Shown piece after piece: positions 34,274 to 46,439 of a stretch of DNA of 64,000 bases. The position numbers and the translations under genes were made by a program. Numbering within the stretch: position 1 is the stretch's first letter; each line of letters starts with the position of its first letter. The DNA is from Akebia trifoliata (Eukaryota > Streptophyta > Magnoliopsida > Ranunculales > Lardizabalaceae): assembly GCA_017979445.1 (NCBI GenBank), contig CM030717.1, positions 11,569,139 through 11,633,138 on the forward strand. The letters are read 5' to 3'. The notes beneath the pieces are model-generated. The model worked only from the letters and a program-made list of their open reading frames with translations, was not told the DNA's origin and ran no database searches.

Positions 34274-34995
34274 GCCAAGCATTAGTTTAAAACTCGAAAA
34301 CTTCTACTTTATTAAAATGTCTAATGAATCTGAGTCAATTAGACAAATCAAGAGTTGATTCAGACAAGTCAAATAAATTATATTAAATTTATAATATTTA
34401 AAAATATTTTTTTAATATTTTAAAGAATGTATATAATAAAACACAACAGTAGACTCTACTCAACTATTGCTTTGTGGGTATAAAAATTGAGACAATGGAG
34501 TGAGATTCACATAACTCTATTTTATTATCTTTTATTTCCTCCATTTTTTTCATTAATACCTTTCTAATTTTACTATATTTTCTCTTTTACCCTTTTAACC
34601 TGAAAGAAGATGTTCATGTCGTAGGCTTGGCTAACTTCAGTATTAAATATAGTTGCATTACATTGTCAATTTTGTACTTGACTTGATAATTTTTTGATCT
34701 CACTAGATATAGTTGATGAGTTGACTCAAAAAATTACATCCATTGAGTTTTGGGATCAAGACACCTCAGAATCCAATTAGGTTGAGTTGACTCGAATAAG
34801 TTCCAATTTGACGTGATGAGCTTAAAAAATGTGATCCCAAGCTTGATAAAGGATGTAGGTCACATTAGGAACTTGGGATGATGGATTATAAAAATCTCAT
34901 CACCACTTACGATAAATCTTTGATCCTCTTCAAACTTTTGAAAAGATTAAATAGAGAAACGAGATACACTCTATCAACCAAATTTTCGTATAAGA
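34274..34995. other. Intergenic, no gene recognised
   Basis: AT-rich sequence between the hAT element and the MITE at 34996. A CCTTTTAACCTGAAAGAAGATG-like stretch near 34591 resembles others near 49230 and 56130, but its nature is unclear. Confidence 0.4.
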
Positions 34996-35176
34996 CTTTT
35001 ATGTTGAAGTAACCTCAGGCTGGAATCTCATATCACACTTCTTGACATTAAAATGTATGGGAACCATAAATGCTTTTCATCGAGATATGAGCGAGATAGC
35101 ATCTATGGTTCCTATCCACATTCACGTCAAGAAGTGTGATATGAGGTTCCCACTTGAGGTCACTCCAGCACGACTC
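34996..35176. mobile_element. GTGCTNNAGTGACCTCA-family MITE, copy 2
   Basis: TGTTGAAGTAACCTCAGG on the left pairs with CTTGAGGTCACTCCAGCAC on the right. The inner arms CATATCACACTTCTTGAC and GTCAAGAAGTGTGATATG are perfectly complementary over 18 bases. No convincing target duplication was seen, so the outer ends are less certain than in the other copies. Confidence 0.6.
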
Positions 35177-35554
35177 TAATTATAATCCTACCAAGAAATC
35201 GTTAAATAAAAAATACCAACATTCATGCATAGTGATTAAACTAATTCTAATATATAATGATGATTTAATGTATCATAATACACTTTATTTATTATATAAT
35301 ACATGTTTATCAAAATACTCTAATATTTAGGAAAATTTGTTATTAAGGCATCAACCAATAAACTTATTTTTGTGGATCATCCCAAATATTATCCAAAGCT
35401 TTTTATTATAGGATGAATTACCATTTGAAGAGTTGAATATGACAAAATATCATCCGGACTTTCTATTCATTTTAATTCCCAAAACATGCCTAGCAAGATC
35501 GTAGGTTTTTAAAGTGAAGATCTTGCCGATAAAAATTAGCAAGATCAAAGATTT

Positions 35555-35579
35555 TATATATATATATAATATATATATA

Positions 35580-35621
<42 letters not shown>
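35555..35621. repeat. (AT)n microsatellite
   Basis: About 65 bases of TA dinucleotides broken by a few extra A or T. Unlike the tracts at 361-1705 and 27123-27514, it holds no palindromic-module element. Confidence 0.95.
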
Positions 35622-35623
<2 letters not shown>

Positions 35624-36103
35624 TTTTTGAAATTGATGATCTAACTATTCTTCGGGGGAAAGAATTACGATCTTGCTAGGTTTTTTTTTTTTTTTTGAAT
35701 TAAAATGAACAGTTAGTCTGAATGGGAATTACTTGAAAAGTTGGTCACATTTTGGTAATTCTCTCTTTGTTATATATAATTCATATTTTTATTTATTTTT
35801 ACTTAGGTTTGCACGTGGATTCCATAATTTGATTTTTATATTTTATTGGAGCAGAGTTATGAGCCAAAGTTTTGGAGTAGTGGGCCCAAATGTGAGCGCA
35901 CGTGTTGGATACTCATCATTGAAATGATGAAACCGTGGTTAACTAAACTTTAATCCACCATCATCAGAAAATGCCACGTGGCACAACTTTACCTTATAAT
36001 GTCCCATGAGCAATAGGTCCACTTTTTTTATTTTATTTTATTTTACTTTAGTAAAAGATAAGTTTAATTTTTAATGATTTTGAGCAAAACCTTATTCACA
36101 CGA
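35622..36103. other. Intergenic, no gene recognised
   Basis: Sequence between the TA tract and the foldback element. No coding similarity was seen. CCACGTGGCAC at about 35972 is an isolated palindromic ACGT-core motif, not assigned to any gene. Confidence 0.4.
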
Positions 36104-36112
36104 TTCTTCAAA

Positions 36113-37179
36113 CGGAAAATTACTTAGTAGTCCATGACTTTAACTTTTCTTTCAATTTAGTCCTTAACTTTGGCGGGTCATCAAAGTAGTTAATTTGGTA
36201 AATCCCTATTTACAAAATAGTCCTTGAACCCGAGGCATTTCTTACGATTGAAATATCGAAATTATCCTAACAATTCAAACTTACCATTTTTGTCCAAAAA
36301 ATTTAAATTTTCGATATCCCAATCAAGTTTTAGAGATTCCATTCCGATGAAAAAGGATTTGAGAAAGAAGAAAAAATCATTTTCAAGGGATTTTTCAATG
36401 TTTTACTTCTTTTTTAGATGAAAATCGATTAAGGATAGCTCTTTTGGTTTGAAATCATCTACACAAGTTGTTATATCAAGATTTAAATCGATCTTTCCAT
36501 GTATTTTAGTTGGAAAAACTTGAAAAAAAAATGGGAGAGTTTTACAACATTGAGGTCGACAATTTTATTATTATTTTTTGAGTTCAATATTTAAAAAAAA
36601 AAAATTATTGTCGACTTCATCAATTTTTTTTATTGTCGAGGTCGATTTGTTTTTTCGTGGGGTCGACAATATTTTTTTTTTTTAATTGTTGACCTCGACA
36701 CTATAAAACCCACTCGATTTCGTTTTTTCGAGTGTTTCTAACTAAAACACATGTAAAGATCGATTTAAATTTGATATAACGACTTGTGTAGATGATTTCA
36801 AATCAAAAGAACCATCCTTGATCGATTCATCAAAAAAGAAAGTAAAACAATTGAAAAACTCTAGTTTTTTACATATATTTTCAGAATGCTTGAAAAAAAT
36901 CTCCTAAAAATGATTTCTTCCTTCTCAAATCTTTTTCATCAGAATGGAGTCTCAAAAACTTGACTGGGATGTCGGAAATCCAATTTTTTTGGATAAAAAA
37001 GGGTGAGTTTGAATGGTTAGTGCAATATCAATATTTTAATAGTGAGAAATGTCTAGAGTGAGGATTATGGACTATTTTAAAAAAAGACAGTTATTAGATG
37101 AACTATTTTAATAACTCGCAAAAGTTAAGAACTAAATTGAAAGAAAGGTTAACACCAGGGACTATTAAGTAATTTTTCT
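36113..37179. mobile_element. 1067-bp foldback element with 9-bp target duplication
   Basis: A perfect TTCTTCAAA flanks the element at 36104-36112 and 37180-37188. The ends CGGAAAATTACTTAGTAGTCC and GGACTATTAAGTAATTTTTCT are inverted. The inverted similarity continues through most of both halves: TTTCTTTCAATTTAGT, CATTCCGATGAAAAAG against CTTTTTCATCAGAATG, TTTGAAATCATCTACACAAG against its reverse complement, and GTCGAGGTCGA near the centre. Each arm is about 500 bases. Long arms plus a 9-bp duplication suggest a Mutator-like foldback. No gene inside. Confidence 0.8.
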
Positions 37180-37378
37180 TTCTTCAAAATCTTGACTTAG
37201 TGTCCCACTTGGAATAAAATGAGTGGTAAAGAAAAGCCGAACAACTAATACGGCCAAAGATTACTGAAAGCAACACATGTGACCGTCTCTTGTTCGTATC
37301 TGATCACTCTTATTTCACAATAATGTAGGACACGCGTGGGTATGGTGGTGTACAAGGAGTCAAGGACCTTGATAGCAA

Positions 37379-38058
37379 TCTCTCAATTAATTCTTGAAAA
37401 ATTCACGAATTTTTCATTTTTTTTCAATGAAAGTACTACTTTTCAGATTATTGAACTATTATGAATAATTCACGGATTTTAAGTTTGAAAAAAATAAAAT
37501 GCAATTTTTATGAATTTTTATAAAATTCAGTGGAAAAAATGCTATTATAACTTGTATATTACAAAGTGTAAACTTGTAAGTTGTGACATGTAACACAAGT
37601 CAACTTTGAAGCGGTCATGCTTCAAAATTTGGGAGAAATCCATCTTTTTCAGTACAAAATGTCACTTTCATCTTTAAAAAAAATAATGACATGGCCTTCT
37701 ACATTTATTTGATTACACCTTAACTTTTCAAATTGATGATTTTTCCTTGACTTTGGTCTTTTTATAAAAAATCAATGGAACGATAACCTCAATGTCTTCA
37801 TTATCACCACCGTCACCATTAACAGCACCAATTTCATCATCACTATCACTATTAGCATCACTATCATATGGCCAAATTTTTTGTTTTCAAAATTTTTAAA
37901 TAAAACAGATAATACACATATGAAGCATATGCCACATATTTTCTATTTATTGAATTTTTGTTCGAATTTTAGACCAGATTTTTACAATCCAAAATCAAAT
38001 AGAACTTAAAATTTTCATGAATAAATTTTTTGTCGTATTCCAAATTGCTAACAAGGGT
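37379..38058 (+). repeat. About 700-bp dispersed repeat, copy 2
   Basis: Same order and orientation as 28908-29605. Shared landmarks include GTGTAAACTTGTAAGTTGTG, ATGACATGGCCTT and TCACTATCATATGGCC-like sequence. Differences are scattered substitutions and small gaps. The element type is not known. Confidence 0.65.
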
Positions 38059-40186
38059 CTAGGACGTCCTGTATACTTTCTGAGCCACAAGCGCACACGT
38101 ATGGAACATTCATCGTGTCTATGACCATATTATTGTCGTTCTGATGTGATATTTACTCAAATAAATAAAATAAGATTCTAATATGAAAATCCGATTTTTT
38201 TATGTTTTCGGATCGGATTGATTCGAACATCGAGTATATTTCAGATCATTGCCAGCCTTATGTAAAAGGGTGAATCTCCATTTCGTGAGCTGATTACACA
38301 ACACAATTTCGACTTTGGTACACTATTCATCTTAATTCACAAAACATGCATTCATCATTTTTATAACCTACGAGCTCATGAGCTCGTCACTTTTAACATC
38401 TACGAATTCGTAGATATACCAACGAATTCATTGATTATAAAAATGGGCAAATTCACTTGAAATACATTATAGACACCCCATTTTTGTCTAAACCGAGCTC
38501 GAGAGCACCAAAGACCTTCTGAGAAGGGATTTGATTCGAGTCAATTTTCCATTTATTAATTTCCTTCATAATTTTCTTTGTTTTTCAAAATCAAGTTAAT
38601 GTTTCAAAATCACACCTATGATCATGTATTGGTAACCATCTTAAGATAGATGGGACAAGGTGCCTAACACTTTCATTATCCTTCAACCGAACCTCCTTAC
38701 CTTAGAAAATCTAGGTAGACCATTCCCTTCATCTTTTGGATATGTGAGTCACTACAAGCCAAAAATTAGATTTCGACTAATATTTTCTTATAGTATCCAT
38801 TCACACTTTAATTGAATGGTGATGACTTCTAAACCCATGTAGATGAGCTCAAATTTTTCTAAGGGTTTCGAAACCTGCGTATCTACATACATGTTTTGGG
38901 AATTAAAATTAACAGTGTACTAAAATTGAAATTTGAACATAAGTTGCAAAAAATTTGAAAAAAAAAATTCCCCACTTAAAACATCAAAGATTAGCACAGA
39001 ACTTGAGTAACATTAGCAAAAGTTGGTATGGCAATAACATCTTTATTAAAAAAATAAAATACAGATTCCAAGAGTTCTCCAAACCTAGTGAAAAATCTAA
39101 AAAGAAACTTAAACCTAATGTCATTTCTCTTCGTTTTTAGGGTTGGACTATTTTATCTCCAAAAGTTCTTTAAAAACTCTATAAATAACCTCATTTCTCA
39201 TGAGCTATTCATGCTCTCAAACTCTACCAAAATCTATATACTTAATACCTCCAACTTTCTCTCAACTCAAAAGCCATCAATCATCCTCTGATCCATAACC
39301 TTCTACAAAGAATCTACAATTATTCTCTAACCTTAAACTCTATGTAAATACTTTCAACTTACAATTCAATCCACGTAAAGACTCAAGCTTGACCAAGCAC
39401 TCAAGAAAACATTTCAAAGGACAAGGTAGGTTTAGCATGTAGTTTACTTTTAAATGTTTGCATTATCTCTACTTTACTTTTATTTTAAAAAGCCTTAGGA
39501 TGCTATGAATCACCCTCTCTCATCCTTAATAAATTAGACTTTAACCATGGGTATGTATTCGTGAAGCGGTTTGACAAAAAGGGTGGGAGTTGAAGTCTTC
39601 TTAGTCCATTTATCCCTCATACATCAAATTGTAAACTATACAACCACTTACATATACTTGATAATCATAAAGAAATGTGTCACCCTTTTACTGGGGTTGA
39701 AAGACTAAATTTTTAACCTTACATACATGCATTAAAGTTATAACACCAATGGAACTCAATAGAAGCTCTTTAAAAATCATAAACCAATATTCCTATTCCT
39801 GAAAATAATGTAGACGATAAGGGTATCCCTAATGTCTCACATTGATATCAAAGCCCCAAAAGTATAATTTTTATTATTTGCACACACCTATCTTTTCATG
39901 CATCTTTCTTAATCATCTTTAAAACATGACTAAGTCTAAAGATAACCACTCTAAAGCAAAGAGAATAGATTGTCTAACACCTTCCTCATTCTTTAACCGA
40001 ATCCTTTTACGTAGATTTTAAGTAAATTATACAATTTTCCATGAATGAGAGTCACTATAATGTCATGTAGAAATGATTTTTATAAAAAACTAATTCGGTT
40101 ATCCATTCAAACCCATTTCTAAAAAATAATAGTAGCGACTCCAAATAATGTACTATTGAGATTCGTAATGAACATCTCATGTCTAC
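38059..40186. other. Intergenic, no gene recognised
   Basis: AT-rich sequence without family similarity. Two short palindromes lie close together: ACGAGCTCATGAGCTCGT near 38369 and CTACGAATTCGTAG near 38400. CACTACAAGCCAAAAATTAG at about 38752 could be a CACTA-type end. Confidence 0.4.
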
Positions 40187-40602
40187 GATATTCTTATAAT
40201 CTTGATATATTTCTTGTCCATAATTTGTTATATAGTAGCAATTTTTTTTTATTTTACGAATTTTTTTAAGATTTTGATCTTAAAATTTACTTTGCGTAGA
40301 ACCTCGATGTGGAATGTATTATAAAGTCGAGTCTCAATAGTACCTCTTGTTGAGGTTTGACATTGTCGACATTTTTCATTTGCAGAAAATTTTAAATTTT
40401 GTTGGACACTTTCATTGAGATTCAACAATAGGTATAGTTGAGTCTCGACATTATAATACATTCCAACGTTAAGGTTCGACACTGAGTAAATTTTATGAAT
40501 AAAATCTTAAAAATTGAGTGACATCAATTTATTTATTTTTTATTAACATTTTCATTTTTATAACTATGAACAAGAAATATATCAAGATTATAAGAATATA
40601 TA
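40187..40602. repeat. 415-bp foldback element
   Basis: ATATTCTTATAATCTTGATA at the left is matched by TATCAAGATTATAAGAATAT at the right. Further inward, GGAATGTATTATAAAGTCGA pairs with TCGACATTATAATACATTCC with one mismatch, so the arms are about 190 bases. The outer 20 bases are perfect. No clear target duplication was found. Confidence 0.65.
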
Positions 40603-41446
40603 AATCACTTAAAAAATGAAAGAAATATAGGACAAATACAAGTTTCACTATTGTTCCTCAAATCTAAAACCTTTGTTGAACTCCAATGGCATTTTGGTAG
40701 AAAAAACAAATCTCTCTCTATTTTGATGGTTTTGAGAGAGAAGAAGTTACAATTTAGAAGATTAATTTAAGGATTTATTAAAGAAATTGTAGGTGAGGGT
40801 ATTTCTATCCCAAAACATGAATTACCATAGTAAATAGCCATATTTTGAATATTAAAAAAAATTACCCTTTTTTTTTATCATTATCATAAACCTATGAAAT
40901 TTTTATGGTAAATGTCCTTAAAAATATATGATAAATTTTGTTGAAAAATAAAATTCTTACAAATTTGGAACCATTGATTGAGTAGTCCACTTTTCTTTTT
41001 AGTTAATATTGCTAATAGACCCAAGTTCAATACATTTAACATTTTGTTAGGACTAAAAGAAATTTTCGATAAAATTAATTCAAGTGATGAGAATGGACTA
41101 ATAAATTGATATTTATAATTAATTTTGGAATTAAGTAGAAATGACAATATGGTGAAAACAGGTAAGATAAAGGGAGGCCTATCATTTTTCAAAATCTTGT
41201 GGAGTCTTTGTGTATTAAAAAAAAAAACTTAGGGAAATAAGGGAGTTTTTGTAATAAAACTGTAATAGATAGGTTCATGAAGGTAAATATGTTGGATCGT
41301 GGGGATCGAGGGGAACAGACCTTTTCCCAGTAGCTGAAAGAGAGAGACTAAAGACTAGATTCATCCATTTTTAATTTTATATTTATATTTTATTTCATTT
41401 ATTCAGAATTACAGAAAATTTGCAGCCCCTCTTATTCTTCCTTTAT

Positions 41447-44400
41447 TTAGACTGCAAAGCTAAAGTTGGTTTTTCGGCGATGAACATCGATTGGGTATCG
41501 CTTGAGAGTCCTCGTTGTAGGAAAGAAAACCAGTTTGTCTTCCTCTGATATATTCCAACTGTCAACACATAAAAAATACTCAATTAATTTTTAATTTTCG
41601 TAAAATCGATCTCGATTAAAAGAGAGATTATAAATGTTAAATTTTAATTTATCACGTAATATTTTGTCAACATTACGTGGCAGATGTGTCCATATAACAC
41701 ATGTAACAAGATATTTTTGAAAACTTTTCTTATATATATATATAAAGAAACTCATAATAATACCTGAAACGGGTGACAAGATGATGAAGGAACACCGAGA
41801 TTTCGACTCTGGCTAACTCATATCCTGGGCAGAGTCGTGGGCCCCCTCCAAATGGTGTGAAGAGATTTCCTTGGTTTGATTGTGATGCTGACGTTGGTGT
41901 CGTATTATTCTGTGATCCAACACATATCATAGTAAACAACCTCCATACACTACAAGACGTCATTATCAAGATTCAAAAGTGAGAAAGAGACCTGCCACCT
42001 CCAGGGATTAAAGGTTCGAGCTTCTTTGTAGTGGTCTTGGTCAAGATGAACTGCTCTAAACGAAGCAAATACTTTCCAACCCTTGGGAATTGTGAACCCT
42101 GTTTTTTTTTTTTTTTTTAATTTTTACACCCCAAACACACACACACACCAAATAATTAAAATTGGTAAATGGGTAAGTAAGTTCCACACCGTTTGATTAG
42201 ATTACGAACCTTTGATATTGACGTCAGAAGTAGCTCTCCTGAACACCCCACTAATGATGTTAGCGACTCGCAAGGTCTCGTTAATTACCTGAATTAAAAT
42301 TTATTTACTATTATTAGGTACATTTATATGCCTTTTATAAATTTATTTTGATAGTGAAGTGGAGGTTTGAATTTGAGAGTGAAAATAAGGAAGCTTACAC
42401 ATTGTGTGAATGGCATGGATTTGTAATCGCTCCAAAGGAGGGCTCGGATTCCAGCTTCTTTGATCGGATTCCATCATGTTCTTCCTGAAAATCAAAAAAA
42501 TTATTACTTCTCCAATATTTAAGCTTCACATTATACATTCTATCAAAAACCCATATTGTAGATTTATAGTTAATCTCTAAATTTATAATTGTAGATTAAA
42601 ACTATATGACACATCATTATAATCATACATGTATCATCTCAAGATTGATGGTCGGTCTTATCTCCATCGCTCTTACATTGGACTAGAAAGTCGGCAGACA
42701 AGTGGCTCATGGTACAGATCTCAAGGTTGGTGAAGTTTTGAAAAATTCTTACATGTTGTTAAATATCATTATTGTAACCACCAACCCGACTCAAAATCTC
42801 TCTTTTTAAAAAGAAATTTTTCATTAAGAATATAATCAAAGAATAAGAAGAGAGCAAGAGCTAGGTACCATGAGCCAGAAGATGAACAGTATCTCATGTA
42901 AGAACCCATCCCCATCCCTTAATATTAGAGCATAAAATAGGTTGGATTTTATCTGAAATTCAAGTGATTCAGATCCGAATTTAACAGATTTACACCCTTG
43001 GAGTAGACCCGAATAAAAAGAAAATGGTTTAAATATGGGTTGATATCCCTTAATTCAAGTCGGATCCGGATTCATCCATAGATCCAAATGATATATTACT
43101 TTTTTAAAATTATATATATATAATATTTTTCAAAAAATCTTTTTTCAACTACTTTAATATAACATGAATTCTAATAAAATAAGAGTTATAATAGTAAAAT
43201 AGAATAAAATGTAGAATGGTCCAAAATTTTCCTACCCGAATCAAGTAATTCAATCGGGTTGGATTCATATCCAAATATAGTGGAAGAAAAATGGTCCAGA
43301 GATTTGGATCCAAATTCATAAAATAAGAGTATCGATCAAAATAATGGTTCAAATCAATCAAATTTGAAGGGAACTACTTCTTTTGAACAGAGTCTTGAAC
43401 TCCAATCCGTTCCTATTAACTCAAAAAAAAAAAAATCTTAGAAAAAAAAAAAAACGCATCTTTTTCAACATAATGAGGGTAAGGGATGTCGCTGGCGCTG
43501 CAGAGTAAAGACCTGTCGACTGCAGTGCACTTTTACCTGATATTTTGTTTAGGTCTGGATATTTGACCAGACAGAACCCTCCAAGGTAGCTTTTGACTTT
43601 TATACCATTTTTTTTTTTTTTCTTGTTTAGTCCAACCGCATATATGCTCTCTCACTACACTAATGAATGTAAAATGAGAAACTCAGGACTGCAAAAGATA
43701 TTAACTTTTTAAGAGACAAAGAGGGATTATACCTACTTTCTAATGCCCTTATTTATAAAGACGAGACCATTTTAGATTTAGACCCCCCCCCCCCCCTTCT
43801 AAACCTAAATCCCAATAGAAAGACGTATAAAAGTTCCCCAAGGGCAATTTTGGTCATTGTATCCTCGCGGTGGTCCAAATCTCTACTAGCAAATGGTCCA
43901 TGGTGTGCTAGGATTCCTGAAAGGCATTGCACGTGCGGTCGGTTGAGTAGTCCAAGAGACCGCTACAGTCCAACGTCGTCGGACACTCGACTGTCCAACT
44001 AATCTCTCCAACAACGTCGTTAGAGATCTAAATTTTTTGTAATTTTCCTTATAAATAGGGTCCTGTTAACATCTCTAATAAATACACTTTGAAAATTGTT
44101 TTTTTTACCAAAAATGCCCTTACTTTAAAAAAAATCCCCAAAATACCCTTAAATTCCAATTTCCAAAGTGTATTTATAACAAGGTCACACATTAACAAAA
44201 CCCTTAAAATTTGGACCACGTCGAAAATATCCCAAATTTGTTTAAGAAAATCACAACTCAACAACCGTACGATCTCTTGGGAAGGTCCAAAATTGCTAAC
44301 CTGTCGGTTCTTACACAATGGCAATTTCGTAAAATCAAGTAACAGTGATTATCCGTTTGAGATTAAAAAAAAATTTCCAGTGCCAACGTGGTTGGATACT

Positions 44401-46065
44401 AAACATCCAACAACAAACGGCTAATATACATATATTTCCTTTTTTTTTTTTTTAATCTCAGCCGTTCCTTAGAAAAACTGAATTGGATCCAACGTTGAAG
44501 AAAAAAAGTAGGATTTTGGATCGGGTACCTTAAGCTGAGCCAAAGCAAGAGGAGTCTCAGTAAGGAACTTGACAGCAAGAGTCATGATAGTGGACGTAGT
44601 TTCATATCCAGCGACGAGTAACGCAAGCAAGAAGTCTACACTCTCCTCATCTGAGAACCCACCATCTCCTTCAAGCAAAGTTCCCAACATGTCTTTCTTC
44701 ATCTTCTTCATGTTCTCATCATCTCCTTCGCATTCCTTCCTTCTCTCTCTAACCATCGATCGAAGCTCCTCTGCTACCTTTGTTCGAGCCTACATAATTA
44801 ATTAATTAATTAATTTAATAAACAAAAATATAAGATTTCGACAACTTTTTAATTTTTTTTAATTTACAAAAACTAATAATAATTACTTTGATGGCTCTGC
44901 CGTAAGTGGTGAAGAAGAGGGGCAAGGGAACTGCGAAGAAACCATCGATGAGGAGAAGATATTCTTTCCTAAGATTCTCAGTCCATTCGCCTGGATCGAA
45001 GCTCATCAACTGCTTCACTGTTAATTCGAACGTTATCTGCAAAAAAAATCTCAAATTAAAAGTAAATTAATAAACACCACAAAATCAATTAAATTTCTAA
45101 AAAATTTAAACTTTAAACAAATTGGAGAAACTAGATTTGATTTCAGTGAAACAAACACTCGATTCTTGAGAGAGGAAAATTAATACAAGTTTGCATTCGT
45201 CGTCAAGAAGAACTGTAAGGATTTATCTAACGTACGCCTTTTTGAGCTAAAAGAGAGGACTTTGGCCTTAGTAGATCTACTAAATTGCGCCGAAATTAGC
45301 TATAAAAAGAGTGGACATTGAAGAGCTCGTTGTGGATTTGGTATCGTTTAGTAGAAGAATCTATAAAAAAATATAGAGGATTTTCTAACATGTGCCGAAA
45401 ACGCACTGAGTTTGTGACGATCTGGAGATAACTCGGTCGATTCAACTCAAACAAAGGAAGGGAAAGAAACTAAGAAACCAAACGACAAGATCTTTATCGG
45501 TTCAGCTAACTTGAGAGGAGATCAGAACACGTACCTTCTTCGCTTCTTCTTGTAATAAAACCCGGTCTGTCCAGGACTCCAAGGTGAGCCGGATGAGCCG
45601 ATCGATGTCAACGAAGAGATTATCTCTAATAATAGAAGAATTTGAAAAGTTCATTGTGAGCGAATGCATCTTCTTATGTAGATTTCCCTTCATCAACAAC
45701 AAAGAATGTCTCCCAAGAAGATTAGAGATCGAAGAAGGATAGCTACACTCGAACAACTTCCCTTCGTTTTGGAGAATAAACCGATTCGCTTCTGGATCGG
45801 TTGAGAACACGGTTGGTTCACCAAACACATGAGTCGTGAACAACTTACCGTACCGAGTCACTCTTGCGTCGATAAAGGGTTCTGGATTTTCAGTCTTGTA
45901 GGCGGAGATGAGTTGCAGAGTCTCACCAATGAAGGGAAGACCGAAGGTTCCAGGTGGAAGACCGAGTCTTCGATGGCTGAATCGGGAGGAACGAAGGAGA
46001 AAGATGAGACAAAGAGAAGAACAGAGGAGGACAGAGAAGAGAAGGAGGAGAAGAAGAAACGCCAT
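41447..46065 (-). CDS. CYP90A1: Cytochrome P450 CYP90A1 (CPD)-type brassinosteroid enzyme, frameshifted in exon 4
   Basis: Minus-strand exons are 46065-45535, 45036-44887, 44789-44529, 42484-42399, 42288-42210, 42098-41992, 41909-41764 and 41558-41447. The protein begins with a hydrophobic anchor ([14 protein letters not shown]), then [13 protein letters not shown] and [12 protein letters not shown], which identify CYP90A. Later come the I-helix AGYETTST (exon 3), NETLRVANI with ExxR (exon 5), FNPWRW (exon 6), and the haem loop [13 protein letters not shown] (exon 7). It ends [10 protein letters not shown]...KRYPI. CYP90A acts at the ER in brassinosteroid synthesis. Exon 4 is 86 nt, although the introns on both sides are phase 0. 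[14 protein letters not shown] and [14 protein letters not shown] are in different frames, so one base is missing between them. Read literally, translation stops at the start of exon 5, at about 343 residues, without haem ligand. With the base, the protein would be about 490 aa. Confidence 0.92.
42485..44528 (-). other. CYP90A1 intron 3 (about 2 kb)
   Basis: The longest intron of the gene, between phase-0 exons 3 and 4. It holds a run of 14 C at 43783-43796, a MITE at 44058-44203, and GC-richer segments near 43490-43530 and 43865-44010 with no recognised coding. Confidence 0.75.
44058..44203. mobile_element. Small MITE in CYP90A1 intron 3
   Basis: GGGTCCTGTTAACATCTC and ATTAACAAAACCC are inverted ends. 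AATACACTTTGAAAATTG pairs with CAATTTCCAAAGTGTATT further in. Flanking 9-mers match only weakly (6 of 9). Related ends are seen near 24290-24365, 60490-60530 and 58398-58670. Confidence 0.55.
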
Positions 46066-46095
46066 GTGAGAGAGAAACTCAGAATCATAGAAGTC

Positions 46096-46132
<37 letters not shown>
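46096..46132 (-). repeat. CT microsatellite in the CYP90A1 5' leader
   Basis: An AG run on the plus strand, CT on the coding strand, starting about 30 bases upstream of the ATG. CT-rich leaders are common in plants. A possible TATA-like TTTATTC lies about 95 bases upstream of the ATG on the minus strand. Confidence 0.8.
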
Positions 46133-46134
<2 letters not shown>

Positions 46135-46439
46135 AAAGAGACGAGAAGGCGTGGGGAGAATAAATGTCAGAGAAAAAGATATTCCGTATATCTCTCTGTT
46201 TCAGATTTTCAGTCACTCTATCTTTCTCCCTCTCCACAAATGCCTAGTCTATAACAGAGGATAAGAGGAGAATAAATAAAAAAAAAAGGGATTTAAAAGA
46301 AATTTTAAGTTATGTGTCATTTACAGCAATAATTATATTCGAAGGATGTGTGGGCACATATTTTCTACTTCTACCGACATATAAGAGAAGGTAAAAATTA
46401 GATTTTTCTAAGTTGAAATTATGTTTATCAAACAATATC

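Noticed and set aside
33904..34278. 124-codon minus-strand open frame with repeated C-P-I-C-P-H-S-L-T-S
   Set aside because: It is created by the 117-bp tandem units inside the hAT element; no splice or start context and no family similarity.
40884..41192. 102-codon minus-strand open frame downstream of CYP90A1
   Set aside because: Low-complexity composition without family similarity; no splice partner.
1..46065. Brassinosteroid P450 gene cluster
   Set aside because: One complete CYP90A gene and a 14-residue CYP90B piece 41 kb apart on opposite strands do not make a cluster.
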